In this document: positions 26,886 to 36,131 of the stretch, piece after piece | How the letters are laid out: every line of letters begins with the position of its first letter | How positions within the stretch are numbered: position 1 is the stretch's first letter | Source of the DNA: Roseobacter sp. MH60115 | GTDB lineage: Bacteria; Pseudomonadota; Alphaproteobacteria; Rhodobacterales; Rhodobacteraceae | Assembly (NCBI RefSeq): GCF_015644665.1 | Contig: NZ_JADOBQ010000012.1 | Location: 28,023-92,022 of the forward strand | Reading direction: 5' to 3' | DNA length: 64,000 bases | Notes under the pieces: generated by a model | What the model was told of the DNA's origin: nothing | The model's input: only the letters and a program-made list of their open reading frames with translations | Databases searched by the model: none | Program-made: the position numbers and the translations under genes

Positions 26886-27053
26886 CTGAAAGGCAAGCAG
26901 TTCAGCGAAGAACAGATCATTTGCATTCTGAAGGGGCACCAGGTTGGGCTGGGCGCGAAAGAGCTGTGCCATAAGCATGGGATCAGCGATGCGACCTTCT
27001 ACAAGTGGTGATCCAAGTATGGCGGTATGGAAGTGTCGGATGCACGGCGGCTG
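26886..27053 (+). pseudogene. IS3-family transposase OrfA, 5' fragment
   Basis: The translation KGKQFSEEQIICILKGH, ELCHKHGISDATFYKW and then KYGGMEVSDARRL matches the N-terminal HTH of IS3-family OrfA proteins. The usual ATG is CTG here, and a TGA at 27009-27011 follows FYKW where the family normally has Arg or Lys. Similarity stops after DARRL at 27053. The 3' part of a matching OrfB lies about 8 kb away on the same strand. Confidence 0.85.
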
Positions 27054-27138
27054 CCCGTGTACTGGAGGCCGCTTGATCCGGGCAACAGTGTGCAATGGCT
27101 TTGCTTTCAGCGCTGTCGCAGCTGAACTAGACGACCCT

Positions 27139-30100
27139 TCACGCGGTATGAGCTGTCGTTTGCTTGCGCTCTCGCATCAGCCGTTGTGCTGCCATGCCGG
27201 GTTCATACCCCAGCCCCGCGACGTACCGGTAGAAGATTGGTGTCAGGAACAGCGTGAATACCGTCGCAAAGCCCAGCCCGCCGACGATCACCCACCCCAC
27301 GGCGATGCGCGCCTCGGCCCCTGCACCTGACGTCAGGATCAACGGCAGCCCGCCAAAGACGGTCGAGACCATGGTCATCATCACAGGGCGAATGCGCAGA
27401 CGCAATGCGTCCCGGATGGCACTGTCAATGTCCTGCCCGGCCGCACGCAGTTGGTTCGCGAACTCCACGATCAGGATGCCGTTTTTGGACATCACCCCGA
27501 TCAGCATCACCAATCCGATCTGACTGTAGTAGTTCAAGGATCCTCCGGTCAGCGACATTGCCAACAAAGCCGCCGCGAGACCAAAGGGCACCGTGAGAAG
27601 GATCACTATGGCGCTCGCAAAGCTTTCAAACTGCGCGGACAACACCAGAAATACGACCAGCAGGGCGGTGGCAAAGATCAAGTAAACTGAGGACTGGCTT
27701 TCTACGAGAGTCGCGGCCTCGCCGGTAAAGACGATTGCGAACCCCTCGGGCAGCGTATCCGCTGCAATCTCTTCGAGCGCTGTCATCGCAGCGCCCAAAT
27801 CAACGCCGTCGCCCAAGTTCGCCTGCACCGAAACCGCAAGGGCGCCCGCCTGGCGTTCGATCTCCGACGGGCTGACGATGTGTTCGAGCGTGGCCAGCGC
27901 GGAGAGCGGCACGTATTGGCCGTCATCCATGCGCATGAACAGCGCCTCAAGGTCGGAGGGGTCGTCGATGGGTGGACCACCGGGGTAGAGCGTTACGTCA
28001 GTTTCCGTATCGTTCTGGAACACGCTCACCGCAACCTCTCCCTGCACGAAGGCGCTGATGGTTTCCGTGATGTCGGCCTCGCTGAGCCCGAACAGGACGG
28101 TCATCTCGTCATCGACCTGCAGTTCCAGCTGCGCTTGCACCGAGGCGTTGCTGAGCTGCGGATTGACGAAGGCGGCATCCTCTTCCATGGCGGCGATCAG
28201 CTGATCGGCCACGGCGGTGATGTCGTCCACATTCCGACCTGTCACGGCAAAGGTGAGCCCACGCCCGGCGCCCCGGATGTTCAGGCTGTTGGGGGAACGG
28301 GTCGACACCTGTACTCCCGGCACGGAGGCAAGGGCTTCACTGACACTGGCTGAGATCTCCTGCTGCGTCCTGTCACGATCGGCCCAGTCGGGCAGCCGGG
28401 CAACGATGAAGGCATTTGTGCCGCCGCCGACACCAACGATGCTGAGCACATTGGTGATATCGCCTGCCGCGCGATAGGGGGCGAGGATGTCTTCGATCTG
28501 GATCACCTGAGCTTCCAGGTATTCCGTGGTGGTGTCGCTGGCGCCCCGGGCCTGGATCAGGAACACACCGCGATCCTCGCTCGGCGTGATCTCGGATGTT
28601 AGCGTTCCAGCGGCGCCCGCCGCGATGATCGCAAAACCGACGGCCACCGCCAGCACAAGGATCGGTGTGCGGATCGACCAATCCATCACGGCGTCGAAAC
28701 GGCGGGCAAGCAAACCTTGCTGCGGGGGCGCAGAGGTGTCTTGTCCTTCGGTCTCTTTCGGTTTGCCGGGGTCAAAGATCGACGCCAGAACCGGCGCCAA
28801 TGTCAGCGCGGTGATCGAAGACAGTGTCACGCAGAAGGCCAGCACGAAGCCAAACTCCGAAAACACGCCGCCCGCCTGCCCGGGCAGGAAAGAGATGGGA
28901 ATGAAGACGGCGGCAAGCGTTGCAGTGGTCGACACAACAGCAAAGAAGACCTCGTTTGTGCCTGCCGCCGCCGCTGCGGCCCGGCCCAGGCCGGATTTTC
29001 GTTTGCGCACGATGTTCTCGACCACCACGATGGCATCGTCGACCACCATGCCTGTGGCCAGCACAAAGGCCAAAAGGCTGATGGTGTTGACCGAAAATCC
29101 GACCAGCCAGATTGCCGCCAACGCGCCCACCAGCGCAAAGGGGATCGTCACGGCGGGGATGATCGTGGCGCGGGGCGAGCGCAGAAACGCGAAGATCACG
29201 GCAATCACGATAAGGGTGGCCAAGAGGATCGACTTGGTCACTTCGGTCATCGACCCTTCGATGAAGACCCCGTCATCTGTGGTGATGAAAAGGGATACCC
29301 CCTCCGGCAGATCCCCGCGCAACTCTTCGACTGCGGCGCGCACGTCCCGTGATATGGTCAGCGTGTTGCCTTCGGATTGGCGGGTGATTTCCATTCCGAC
29401 ACCCGTTTGCCCGTTTACACGGACAAACACATCGCTGTCCTCTGCCGTTTTCTGGACGAAAGCCACATCGGCCACGCGTGTTGTGTCATTGATCGGGATA
29501 TTGGTGATGCGGTCGACTGTGACCTCCGGATTGCCGACCCGCAGCGCGAGGGTTTGGTTTTCGGCGTCCAATGAACCCAGTGGCGTGTCATCGCGCAGGT
29601 TCTCCAAGGCATCGGCCACATCAAAGACGGTCAGGCCGCGGCTCAGGAGGGAGGGAATGTTCAGGGTGATCCGAAATTCGTCGGCCCGATCACCGCGCAG
29701 CGTCACCTCGGCAATGCCGTCGATCAGCGACAGGCGATCATAAATCGGCCCTTCCGCAAGTTGGGTCAATTCGTCGAGCGTGGCATCACCCTGAAGCGCC
29801 AGCCGGATAATCGCATCCGATCCGGTATCGCTTTTCGACACCACTGGATCTTCGATGTCCTCCGGCAGGTCGCGCACCGTGTCCGAGACGATTTCACGGG
29901 CTTCGCTGGCGGCAATGTCGATATTGGTGCCATCTGACAGATCCATTGTAATGCGACTGACTCCGGCCTCAGAGCTCGACTCCATGTAAGAGACACCGTC
30001 CAGCGTGCTCAGCGCGTCTTCGAGCACCTGTGTAATCTCGGTATCCACGGTGGAGGGCACGGCACCTTCCAATTCCGTACGGACAGAGAGCACTGGCCGA

Positions 30101-30255
30101 TCCACGTCAGGCATTTCGCGCACATCCACATTGGAAAGCGCGGCCAGACCGGCAATCAGGATCAACAGGTTCAGCACAACCCCCAGAATGGGGCGCGCGA
30201 CAAAGAGATCCGCAATGCCTTTACGGCCCATGCGGTGCAGTCTGCTGACCCTCAT
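27139..30255 (-). CDS. RND-family efflux pump permease (AcrB-like)
   Basis: A 1038-residue inner-membrane transporter with the duplicated RND layout: helix 1 (ILGVVLNLLILIAGLAAL), a large periplasmic loop, a helix bundle with the proton-relay GMVVDDAIVVVENIV near one third, and a second half ending in SKNGILIVEFANQLR and a final helix. It uses proton influx to pump hydrophobic compounds out. It starts in an ATGA overlap with the adaptor gene (30252-30255). No TolC-type outer-membrane gene is nearby, so a chromosomal channel is presumably shared. Confidence 0.95.
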   Translation of the reverse strand: MRVSRLHRMGRKGIADLFVARPILGVVLNLLILIAGLAALSNVDVREMPDVDRPVLSVRTELEGAVPSTVDTEITQVLEDALSTLDGVSYMESSSEAGVSRITMDLSDGTNIDIAASEAREIVSDTVRDLPEDIEDPVVSKSDTGSDAIIRLALQGDATLDELTQLAEGPIYDRLSLIDGIAEVTLRGDRADEFRITLNIPSLLSRGLTVFDVADALENLRDDTPLGSLDAENQTLALRVGNPEVTVDRITNIPINDTTRVADVAFVQKTAEDSDVFVRVNGQTGVGMEITRQSEGNTLTISRDVRAAVEELRGDLPEGVSLFITTDDGVFIEGSMTEVTKSILLATLIVIAVIFAFLRSPRATIIPAVTIPFALVGALAAIWLVGFSVNTISLLAFVLATGMVVDDAIVVVENIVRKRKSGLGRAAAAAAGTNEVFFAVVSTTATLAAVFIPISFLPGQAGGVFSEFGFVLAFCVTLSSITALTLAPVLASIFDPGKPKETEGQDTSAPPQQGLLARRFDAVMDWSIRTPILVLAVAVGFAIIAAGAAGTLTSEITPSEDRGVFLIQARGASDTTTEYLEAQVIQIEDILAPYRAAGDITNVLSIVGVGGGTNAFIVARLPDWADRDRTQQEISASVSEALASVPGVQVSTRSPNSLNIRGAGRGLTFAVTGRNVDDITAVADQLIAAMEEDAAFVNPQLSNASVQAQLELQVDDEMTVLFGLSEADITETISAFVQGEVAVSVFQNDTETDVTLYPGGPPIDDPSDLEALFMRMDDGQYVPLSALATLEHIVSPSEIERQAGALAVSVQANLGDGVDLGAAMTALEEIAADTLPEGFAIVFTGEAATLVESQSSVYLIFATALLVVFLVLSAQFESFASAIVILLTVPFGLAAALLAMSLTGGSLNYYSQIGLVMLIGVMSKNGILIVEFANQLRAAGQDIDSAIRDALRLRIRPVMMTMVSTVFGGLPLILTSGAGAEARIAVGWVIVGGLGFATVFTLFLTPIFYRYVAGLGYEPGMAAQRLMRERKQTTAHTA

Positions 30256-31547
30256 GCCGGATCCTCGTCAGGCTGGCTCCGCGCAGGAGTGCGGCCTGCC
30301 GGTTCGTCCGCATCCGGCACATCGGCTTGCGGACCGATCAACGCCGCGGGGCGTAGGTGCATGCCGGCCGATGGCCCCTCCTCGGCGGGTCCTTCTGGCC
30401 GCTCGGGGCGTCCTCCGGCGGTGCTGACCGCCGCACCCTCCCGCAGTTTCTGTGCCCCTTCCGTCACTATGCGCGTTCCCGCAGGAAGGTCCGTGTCCAC
30501 CCAGACGTTGTCACCTTGCCGATAAAGGATCGTGACCGGCATACGCGAAGCCTTGCCCTCCTGAACGGACCAGATCCCGGCACCGTCTCGGCTCCAGGTG
30601 ACGGCTGTCGCAGGCACGACGGGCATTGGGTCTGTGCGATCCTCAAGCCGGATAGAGAACGTCATGCCCGGCCAAAGCCTGTGATCACTGTTGTCGATCA
30701 AGGCCTGCACCTTGACACTGCGCGTGACGCTGTCGAGGCGGCTGTCATGGGCCACGATAAAACCGTCAAAAACCTCGCCGACATAAACTGGCGTGTTGGC
30801 TCGGACCGGACGGCCCATCTCCAGCAGCCCAATGGCCCGCTCGGGCAGTTCGAATTCGATCAGCAGTTCGTCAAGCGCATCAATGCTGACCAGAACATCC
30901 CCTTCACTGACCCAATCGCCGATGTCGAGCGTGCTGAGCCCGACCTGACCGAGAATAGCGGCCCGCACCGCGCGCTCTTCCAGTGCGACACGCGCGAGGT
31001 TCAGCTGTGCATCAGCCAGACGCACAGCAATCTCAGCATCGGCAAGATCCACTGCTGACACCGCAGAGCTGTTTACCAGACTGCGATAGCGCTGCAGCGT
31101 CTGAGACGCCTGATCCAGTTCGGCCTGCGCGATCTCGACATTCAGCCGCTCGGTCTTGTCGTCCAATTGGAAGAGGACGTCGCCGACCTCGACTTGATCA
31201 TTCGCGGCGACGTTCACCTCGGTGATCGTGCCGGACACATCCGCCGTCACATCCACGCTGCGGGTCGCCACCGTGCTTCCGATGGCCCGCAGGCTGCGTT
31301 CATATGTGGCCGTTTCCAGGGCTTGCGTAACGACGATGGTGGTGTTGGCGCGGCCCGGCCGTCCCCCGCCCCGAAGACGCCCCGCTGGTACGGGGTGCGC
31401 CTGCTGTTCTCCCGTCGCATCCCCCTGAGCCGACTCCGGTTGCTCTTGTGGCAGCAACGACAGGATCGCCGCCGGTGCACCAAAAGTCCCGATATAGGTG
31501 CCGCCCACAATGACTGCAGCAAGGATGAGGGTGATCGTCGTTTTCAT
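30252..31547 (-). CDS. RND efflux periplasmic adaptor (membrane-fusion protein)
   Basis: A 431-residue MFP. It has an N-terminal helix (TITLILAAVIVGGTYIGTF), a lipoyl-like half (VSGTITEVNVAANDQVEVGDVLFQLD), a coiled-coil hairpin with QAELDQASQTLQRYRSL, the second lipoyl half, and a beta-barrel domain. The C-terminal 50 residues are an unusual Pro/Glu/Arg-rich tail. ATG 31547 begins the membrane helix; the frame has another start 13 codons upstream. Confidence 0.92.
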   Translation of the reverse strand: MKTTITLILAAVIVGGTYIGTFGAPAAILSLLPQEQPESAQGDATGEQQAHPVPAGRLRGGGRPGRANTTIVVTQALETATYERSLRAIGSTVATRSVDVTADVSGTITEVNVAANDQVEVGDVLFQLDDKTERLNVEIAQAELDQASQTLQRYRSLVNSSAVSAVDLADAEIAVRLADAQLNLARVALEERAVRAAILGQVGLSTLDIGDWVSEGDVLVSIDALDELLIEFELPERAIGLLEMGRPVRANTPVYVGEVFDGFIVAHDSRLDSVTRSVKVQALIDNSDHRLWPGMTFSIRLEDRTDPMPVVPATAVTWSRDGAGIWSVQEGKASRMPVTILYRQGDNVWVDTDLPAGTRIVTEGAQKLREGAAVSTAGGRPERPEGPAEEGPSAGMHLRPAALIGPQADVPDADEPAGRTPARSQPDEDPA

Positions 31548-31655
31548 AGCTGCCTCACCGGGTGCCCACATATTTTGATGTTGCACGACGCAGGACGCGA
31601 TTTCCGTCGAATCTTTTTCGAAGTTTTTCTCAAGCCGCCGTTCGGGCCCGGCATG

Positions 31656-32144
31656 TCAGCCCTTCCGCGCCCCAACATCCGCGCGATGCGGCTTGCCTGC
31701 CCCAAGCGCTTTGGCCGGTGGTCTGCCCCCCAATGCATCGCGCAGCATGAAAGCCAAACTCGCGAGTTGCTCTGCATTTTCTGCACCAACGGCGTTCTGG
31801 ATGATCTTGTCGACGGCCCGCCAGGCTTTGTGCACATCAGACAGAAGCGCCCGGCCCTTCTCCGTCAGTTGCAGCGTGTTGGTGCGCCGCTCCTCCGGGT
31901 CAACCTCGCGCAGGATATAGCCGCCCTGCACCAATCTTTGCGTCATCGTGCTCATACTGGCGGGAGAGACGTTGAATGCGCGTGCCAGATCAACCTGGCT
32001 GCACGTGCCTACACGTCCCAGCGCATGCAGAACGCGCGCCTGGCGCGGCCTGAGGCCCAAGGGCTCAAGTTCGATCCGCAAATGCTGCTCGATGAGGTTG
32101 GCAGAATGCAGCAAGGCGTGCAGCTTGTGGTCTTTACGTAGCAT
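31656..32144 (-). CDS. MarR-family transcriptional regulator
   Basis: A 162-residue winged-helix repressor: RPRQARVLHALG, then the HTH (QVDLARAFNVSPASMSTMTQRL) and the wing (GYILREVDPEERRTNTLQLTEKG), all standard for MarR. It lies 108 bases upstream of the adaptor/pump pair in the same direction and is therefore the likely controller of the efflux genes. Its start codon abuts a perfect inverted repeat at 32149-32168. The C-terminus is a basic tail of about 20 residues. Confidence 0.92.
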   Translation of the reverse strand: MLRKDHKLHALLHSANLIEQHLRIELEPLGLRPRQARVLHALGRVGTCSQVDLARAFNVSPASMSTMTQRLVQGGYILREVDPEERRTNTLQLTEKGRALLSDVHKAWRAVDKIIQNAVGAENAEQLASLAFMLRDALGGRPPAKALGAGKPHRADVGARKG

Positions 32145-32148
32145 ATAA

Positions 32149-32168
32149 ATAGTTCATATCCTAACTAT
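32149..32168. promoter_or_regulatory. probable MarR operator
   Basis: Perfect inverted repeat ATAGTT-N8-AACTAT, beginning four bases upstream of the marR ATG. A palindrome of this size at the regulator's own start is the classic autoregulation layout for MarR proteins and could also affect the divergent cytochrome b561 gene. The 32169-32437 interval beyond it contains an open frame of unclear merit (32167-32445, + strand) that I do not call a gene. Confidence 0.6.
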
Positions 32169-32437
32169 GATTCTAAAACAACAGTACCGAACCTTGGAGG
32201 ATGCGCGAGTGACACGACACACAGTCTTTGGTCTGATGCTTGCGCGGCTTGGATATCTGGCCGTCAGTTCCGTGACACCTGCAGCAGATCACAGAACGGG
32301 AGCGCTAGGCGTGGGTACCTCATCTTCAAAACGCTTTTGCCGGATAGCACCCGGGCAGGCTGCATTCCGAACGACCCCGACAACCGGCGTGACGCAACTG
32401 CTTGGCCACGCCCGCACCACTAGGAAAGATGATCGCG

Positions 32438-32974
32438 ATGTCTGACAGCAATCCCTACGGCCCAATCTCGCGACTGAACCATTGGGTTCTGGCGGCGGCC
32501 ATGATCGGAATGCTGGGGTTTGGCCTTTATCTTGAATACAGCGGGCTACCGCGAGAGGCGAAACGCCCGTTGGTGAGCATCCATCGCTCCCTTGGCGTGC
32601 TGGTTCTGATCCTGGGGGCCTGGCGTGTCGGATGGCGATTGTTCCGCGGTTTTCCGCGCGCCATCGATACCACTCCGGCGTGGCAGCAGCGGGCCGCGAC
32701 CGCCGCACATTGGATCCTTCTGATGGGTATTCTGCTGATGCCGGTGTCGGGCATCGCCTTCACCGTCTTTCGCGGCAATCCGCTTTCAGTGTTTGGCTGG
32801 TTCGAAATTCCCGCTCAGGCCGAGATCCCGTGGATCGTCTCCACTGCGTCCTTTGTTCACACTTACTTCGGCTACATGATCGTTGCCGTTGTCGTCCTTC
32901 ACGCAGGCGCGGCACTCAAACACCACTTCATTGACCGCGACGCGACGCTGCGCCGAATGCTCTTTGGCCAGTGA
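32438..32974 (+). CDS. cytochrome b561 family protein
   Basis: A 178-residue four-helix membrane cytochrome. Family features are RLNHWVLAAAMI with a haem-ligand His in helix 1, VSIHRSLGVLVLILGAWR, HWILLMGILLMPVSG, and VHTYFGYMIVAVVVLHAGAALKH with further His ligands. It would shuttle electrons from quinol to periplasmic acceptors or to superoxide. ATG 32438 has AGGAA about 11 bases upstream; ATG 32429 in frame is closer to it. It is divergent from marR and heads a short + strand group. Confidence 0.88.
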   Translation: MSDSNPYGPISRLNHWVLAAAMIGMLGFGLYLEYSGLPREAKRPLVSIHRSLGVLVLILGAWRVGWRLFRGFPRAIDTTPAWQQRAATAAHWILLMGILLMPVSGIAFTVFRGNPLSVFGWFEIPAQAEIPWIVSTASFVHTYFGYMIVAVVVLHAGAALKHHFIDRDATLRRMLFGQ

Positions 32975-33011
32975 ACGCCGATCATCACATCCAGATAGAG
33001 TTCAACAGACA

Positions 33012-33533
33012 ATGAAAACCATTTTTGCCGCCGCTGTCTCCACGACACTTCTACCCATCCCGGCATCTGCGGAAGCGCCCCAGGTCCAATCACCATCACC
33101 TGTCATCTATCTGGCCGACAATCTGGATGAGGCGGATCGCCTTGGCTGGTGCATTGATACTCTGGGACGAGGGTTTTCGGAACAAATACAGGCGCATTCC
33201 TGCAAACCGCAGGGCGGTGACACCCAATTCCGCTTTGCCCCCGACACCGGTGCCATCCAATCGATCGCGTTTGACGGAAAATGTCTGACGCTGAGCGTGC
33301 CGGAAAGTGACACTGTTCAGTTCGGGCTGCTGGACTGCCAGCCTGGTGCGGACAGCCAATCCTTTGCTTATGACACGGCGTCGATGGAGCTTCGCCTCGC
33401 GGCACATCCGTTGCAATGCATCGTGGTCGCCGAAACCAGCCGAACGGCTGGGCCGTTCATGTCGCGCGACCTGATTGTGCAGCCCTGCGACGCCGTTGTG
33501 GCCGTGTTCAAGCAATGGGTTATCCGGGAGTGA
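33012..33533 (+). CDS. secreted protein with a beta-trefoil-like (ricin B-type) body
   Basis: A 173-residue exported protein with a signal peptide ending in PASAEA. The mature part has pairs of Cys and repeated short beta motifs (WCIDTLGRG, CKPQGGDTQFRF, KCLTLS, LLDCQPGADSQSFAY, QCIVV), a pattern resembling ricin-type beta-trefoil lectin domains. That fold assignment is by eye and moderate. It lies 37 bases after cytochrome b561 and 66 bases before the hydrolase. Confidence 0.7.
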   Translation: MKTIFAAAVSTTLLPIPASAEAPQVQSPSPVIYLADNLDEADRLGWCIDTLGRGFSEQIQAHSCKPQGGDTQFRFAPDTGAIQSIAFDGKCLTLSVPESDTVQFGLLDCQPGADSQSFAYDTASMELRLAAHPLQCIVVAETSRTAGPFMSRDLIVQPCDAVVAVFKQWVIRE

Positions 33534-33599
33534 CACCTTCGCGTTCAAATCGCGGAGGCAGATCGCAGATTCAGCGACACATCTTTAACCACAGGGAGA

Positions 33600-34520
33600 A
33601 TGATGATGAATGATCAGACACCAGCAAAACGGCTGACAGCGGCGGATTTCGATCAGGAGCTTTTGGATCTTTATGATTACTACGCGCATGGCAAGATCAC
33701 CAAGCGTGAGTTTCTTGACCGTGCATGCAAGTGGGCTGTTGGCGGTCTGACCGCCGCTGCCATTCTGGGGACGCTTGCGCCAAACTATGCTCTGGCCCAG
33801 CAAGTGGCCGAGGATGATCCGGACATTGAAGGCGAAGATATCGTCTATCCGAGCCCGAACGGGACCGGGGACATCACAGCCTATCTTGTCCGTCCGACAG
33901 AGGTTGACCCGGAACGCCCGCCTGCCGCCGTGCTCGTGATCCATGAAAACAGGGGGCTGAATCCTTACATTCGCGACGTAGTGCGGCGTTTGGCCAAGGC
34001 CGGGTTCGTGGCGATGGGGCCGGATGGGTTGTCGTCTTTGGGCGGGTATCCTGGCAGTGACGACGAAGGGCGCGAGATGCAGCGGAGCCTTGATCAGCAG
34101 GCGCTGCTCAATGATTTCTTCGCCGGGTTTGAATATCTGCAAGCCTTGGGCGGCACGAATGGCAAAGTGGGTGCAACCGGCTTTTGCTATGGCGGCGGGG
34201 TGGTGAACAAACTGGCTGTCGCCTACCCGGAAATGGGCGCGGGCGTACCGTTCTATGGCGCGTCACCGGACAGTGCGCAGGTTCCGCAGATCGAGGCTCC
34301 TTTGATGATCCAACTCGCCGCACTTGATCAACGGATCAATGCCATGTGGCCCGACTATCAAAAGGCGTTGGAAGAAAACGACAAGCGGTACGAGGCGCAT
34401 ATCTATCCCCGCGTGAACCACGGTTTTCACAACGACACAACACCGCGCTACGATGAGCCGGCAGCGAACCTTGCCGAAGAGCGCATGGTCGCGTGGTTCA
34501 GGACATATCTGGCGGGGTAA
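33600..34520 (+). CDS. exported dienelactone hydrolase-family protein, YghX type
   Basis: A 306-residue alpha/beta hydrolase. The N-terminus (LLDLYDYYAHGKITKREFLDRA, then an AVGGLTAAAILG helix) matches YghX-type proteins, which carry a signal segment before the hydrolase domain. The catalytic triad is visible as GFCYGGG (Cys near 196), ALDQR (Asp) and NHGFH (His). HENRGLNPYI is also typical. The physiological substrate is unknown in this family. The start ATGATGATG has GGGAGA immediately upstream, so the second or third ATG may be used. Confidence 0.9.
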   Translation: MMMNDQTPAKRLTAADFDQELLDLYDYYAHGKITKREFLDRACKWAVGGLTAAAILGTLAPNYALAQQVAEDDPDIEGEDIVYPSPNGTGDITAYLVRPTEVDPERPPAAVLVIHENRGLNPYIRDVVRRLAKAGFVAMGPDGLSSLGGYPGSDDEGREMQRSLDQQALLNDFFAGFEYLQALGGTNGKVGATGFCYGGGVVNKLAVAYPEMGAGVPFYGASPDSAQVPQIEAPLMIQLAALDQRINAMWPDYQKALEENDKRYEAHIYPRVNHGFHNDTTPRYDEPAANLAEERMVAWFRTYLAG

Positions 34521-34995
34521 TGCATTGCCCGGTGCTCTATGGGCGACTTATGCTCAGAGCACCGATCAATTTAGAAAACAGCGGTGCCAGCATTGCCACG
34601 CGATTGACGTCCACTCTGATTGCAGAGTTCGCCGATCACTTTCTGTTCGGCATTTGTGATCGTTCTGGTGGTGAATTTGTCGCAACCGGGGCGGATTGCC
34701 AGGGCGTATCGGCACAGCGCTACTGCTGGATGCAATCGGAGAACCCATCGCTGGTTTTGAGTGGGCTGTTAGGCTGGTCCCAGCAACAAGTTCAAATTCA
34801 TTCGGACAATTCAGCTCCGCCGAGCAACCGCATGGCCAACGCGCGATTGATCCTTGGCCGCGTTTCGTTCAACAACCAATTTTGCGACATCGGCTACGCC
34901 GTCGCAATGTGCCCGCGGCACGAGCGAAGCAATGCCGCGCCAGTGAAAATTGAAAATCAAAGATCGGCAAAATCTCGCGACTTGTGCATTCGACT
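34521..34995. other. stretch without recognisable genes before the IS remnant
   Basis: Only unrecognised open frames are present, for example 34493-35020 and 34696-34953 on the + strand, with no family motif or convincing ribosome-binding site. Similarity to the OrfB transposase begins only at about 34996, so the boundary between accessory block and insertion element lies near here. Confidence 0.5.
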
Positions 34996-35517
34996 TACTT
35001 TCTGCATTTGCGGAACGTGAAGGGATGCAAATGGAACCACAATCGCGTCTACCGCATCTATCGCGAGCTGGAGTTGAACATGCGGATCAAGCCCCGCAAA
35101 CGGCTGCAACGGGAGAAGCCTGAGCCCCTGGCCGTGCCGGAAGCGCCTAACGAAGTGTGATCGATGGACTTCATGGCGGACCAGCTTGCTGATGGTAGAT
35201 CGTTCCGTACGTTGAACGTGCTGGATGACTTCAATTGCGAAGGATTGGCCATCGAGGTGGACTTCTCTTTGCCATCAGAACGCGTTGTTCGGACGCTGAA
35301 CCAAATCATTGCATGGCGCGGTAAGCCCTTTGCCATTCGCGTGGACAACGGCCCTGAATACATCACCGGTCGGCTCCAGACGTGGGCTGAAAAGGCAGGG
35401 ATCGGTTTGATCTATATCCAGCCAGGGAAGCCCCAACAGAACGCCTATGTCGAACGATACAACAGAACCGTACGGACGGAATGGCTTGGGCTGTATCACT
35501 TCAACAGCATCGAAGAG
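34996..35517 (+). pseudogene. IS3-family transposase OrfB, central/3' fragment
   Basis: In one frame the DNA codes YFLHLRNVKGCKWNHNRVYRIY, RIKPRKRL, then [20 protein letters not shown] and [14 protein letters not shown], the retroviral-type integrase core of IS3 OrfB with its Asp, Asp and Glu residues. A TGA at 35158-35160 replaces the usual Trp before SMDFM, and the sequence leaves the family after FNSIEE, so it is truncated at both ends. It is in the same orientation as the OrfA fragment at 26.9 kb. Confidence 0.88.
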
Positions 35518-35701
35518 CCGCCTTCAAACCTTTCCATCATGCCCGTCCTGGGCAGGTGCGATCTGCCCTGCGGGTGACGGTCGCTGGGGCGACGGATCTT
35601 CGATCCTGATTTTTCATGGTCCCTTGGGGTCCGCGCAAGCGCGATACGCCACTTCGGGACGTCAGGGTGGAGGCACAGACCTCGGTTGATCCTGTCGTCG
35701 T

Positions 35702-36130
35702 TTAGTCTGCAAAGCTGAGACCATTCTCCCTCGATGCAAATCGCACCAATCGACTATCCAGCACACCAGCCTGCCGGTGCTTCATCGCGTCGCGGTAGGT
35801 TTCATTTCTCATCATATCCAAGAAAACTTGGACGCTGGGATACTCTGCGATGAAAGCGATGTCCCAAGTCTCGCTCTGTGGGCCAACCATCGTCAATTCA
35901 TGTCCGCCGCGCCAAATGATCTTTCCATCCAACGCTTGAAAAACAGGCGCGCTCAGGTCGCTATAGATCCTGTAGGCTTCCGCGCCGGTAGAGGCGCGCC
36001 CGTCCGGATATTCCGCCCTTGCTCGCAACCGGATAAGGTTCAACATCTGGATGGGTCCTGGCCGCAGATGCGCTTTGAAAGTCGCCCATGTTTCTTTCGA
36101 GAAACTGGTGTGAAACTGTCCATCTTCCAT
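35702..36130 (-). CDS. DUF1330-type protein
   Basis: A 142-residue protein with GPIQMLNLIRLRARAEYPDG, EAYRIYSDLSAPVFQALDGKIIWRG and WDIAFIAEYPSVQVFLDMM, which match my memory of DUF1330, a ferredoxin-like dimeric alpha/beta-barrel domain related to small monooxygenase-like proteins. Its ATG lies one base after the stop of the enoyl-CoA hydratase gene, so the two are co-translated. Function unknown; a link to acyl-CoA turnover is inferred only from context. Confidence 0.8.
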   Translation of the reverse strand: MEDGQFHTSFSKETWATFKAHLRPGPIQMLNLIRLRARAEYPDGRASTGAEAYRIYSDLSAPVFQALDGKIIWRGGHELTMVGPQSETWDIAFIAEYPSVQVFLDMMRNETYRDAMKHRQAGVLDSRLVRFASRENGLSFAD

Positions 36131-36131
36131 C

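Noticed and set aside
26553..27011. 152-codon + strand frame ending in transposase-like residues
   Set aside because: Only the last 42 codons match OrfA; the part before the hairpin is a chance in-frame extension.
28526..29743. 405-codon + strand open frame opposite the RND permease
   Set aside because: The permease has full family motifs; the opposite frame is low-complexity (Ser, Thr, Lys) with no recognisable start region.
32167..32445. 92-codon + strand frame in the marR-cytochrome interval
   Set aside because: It starts inside the operator palindrome, overlaps the cytochrome start and has no recognisable feature; a weak signal-like stretch alone is not enough.
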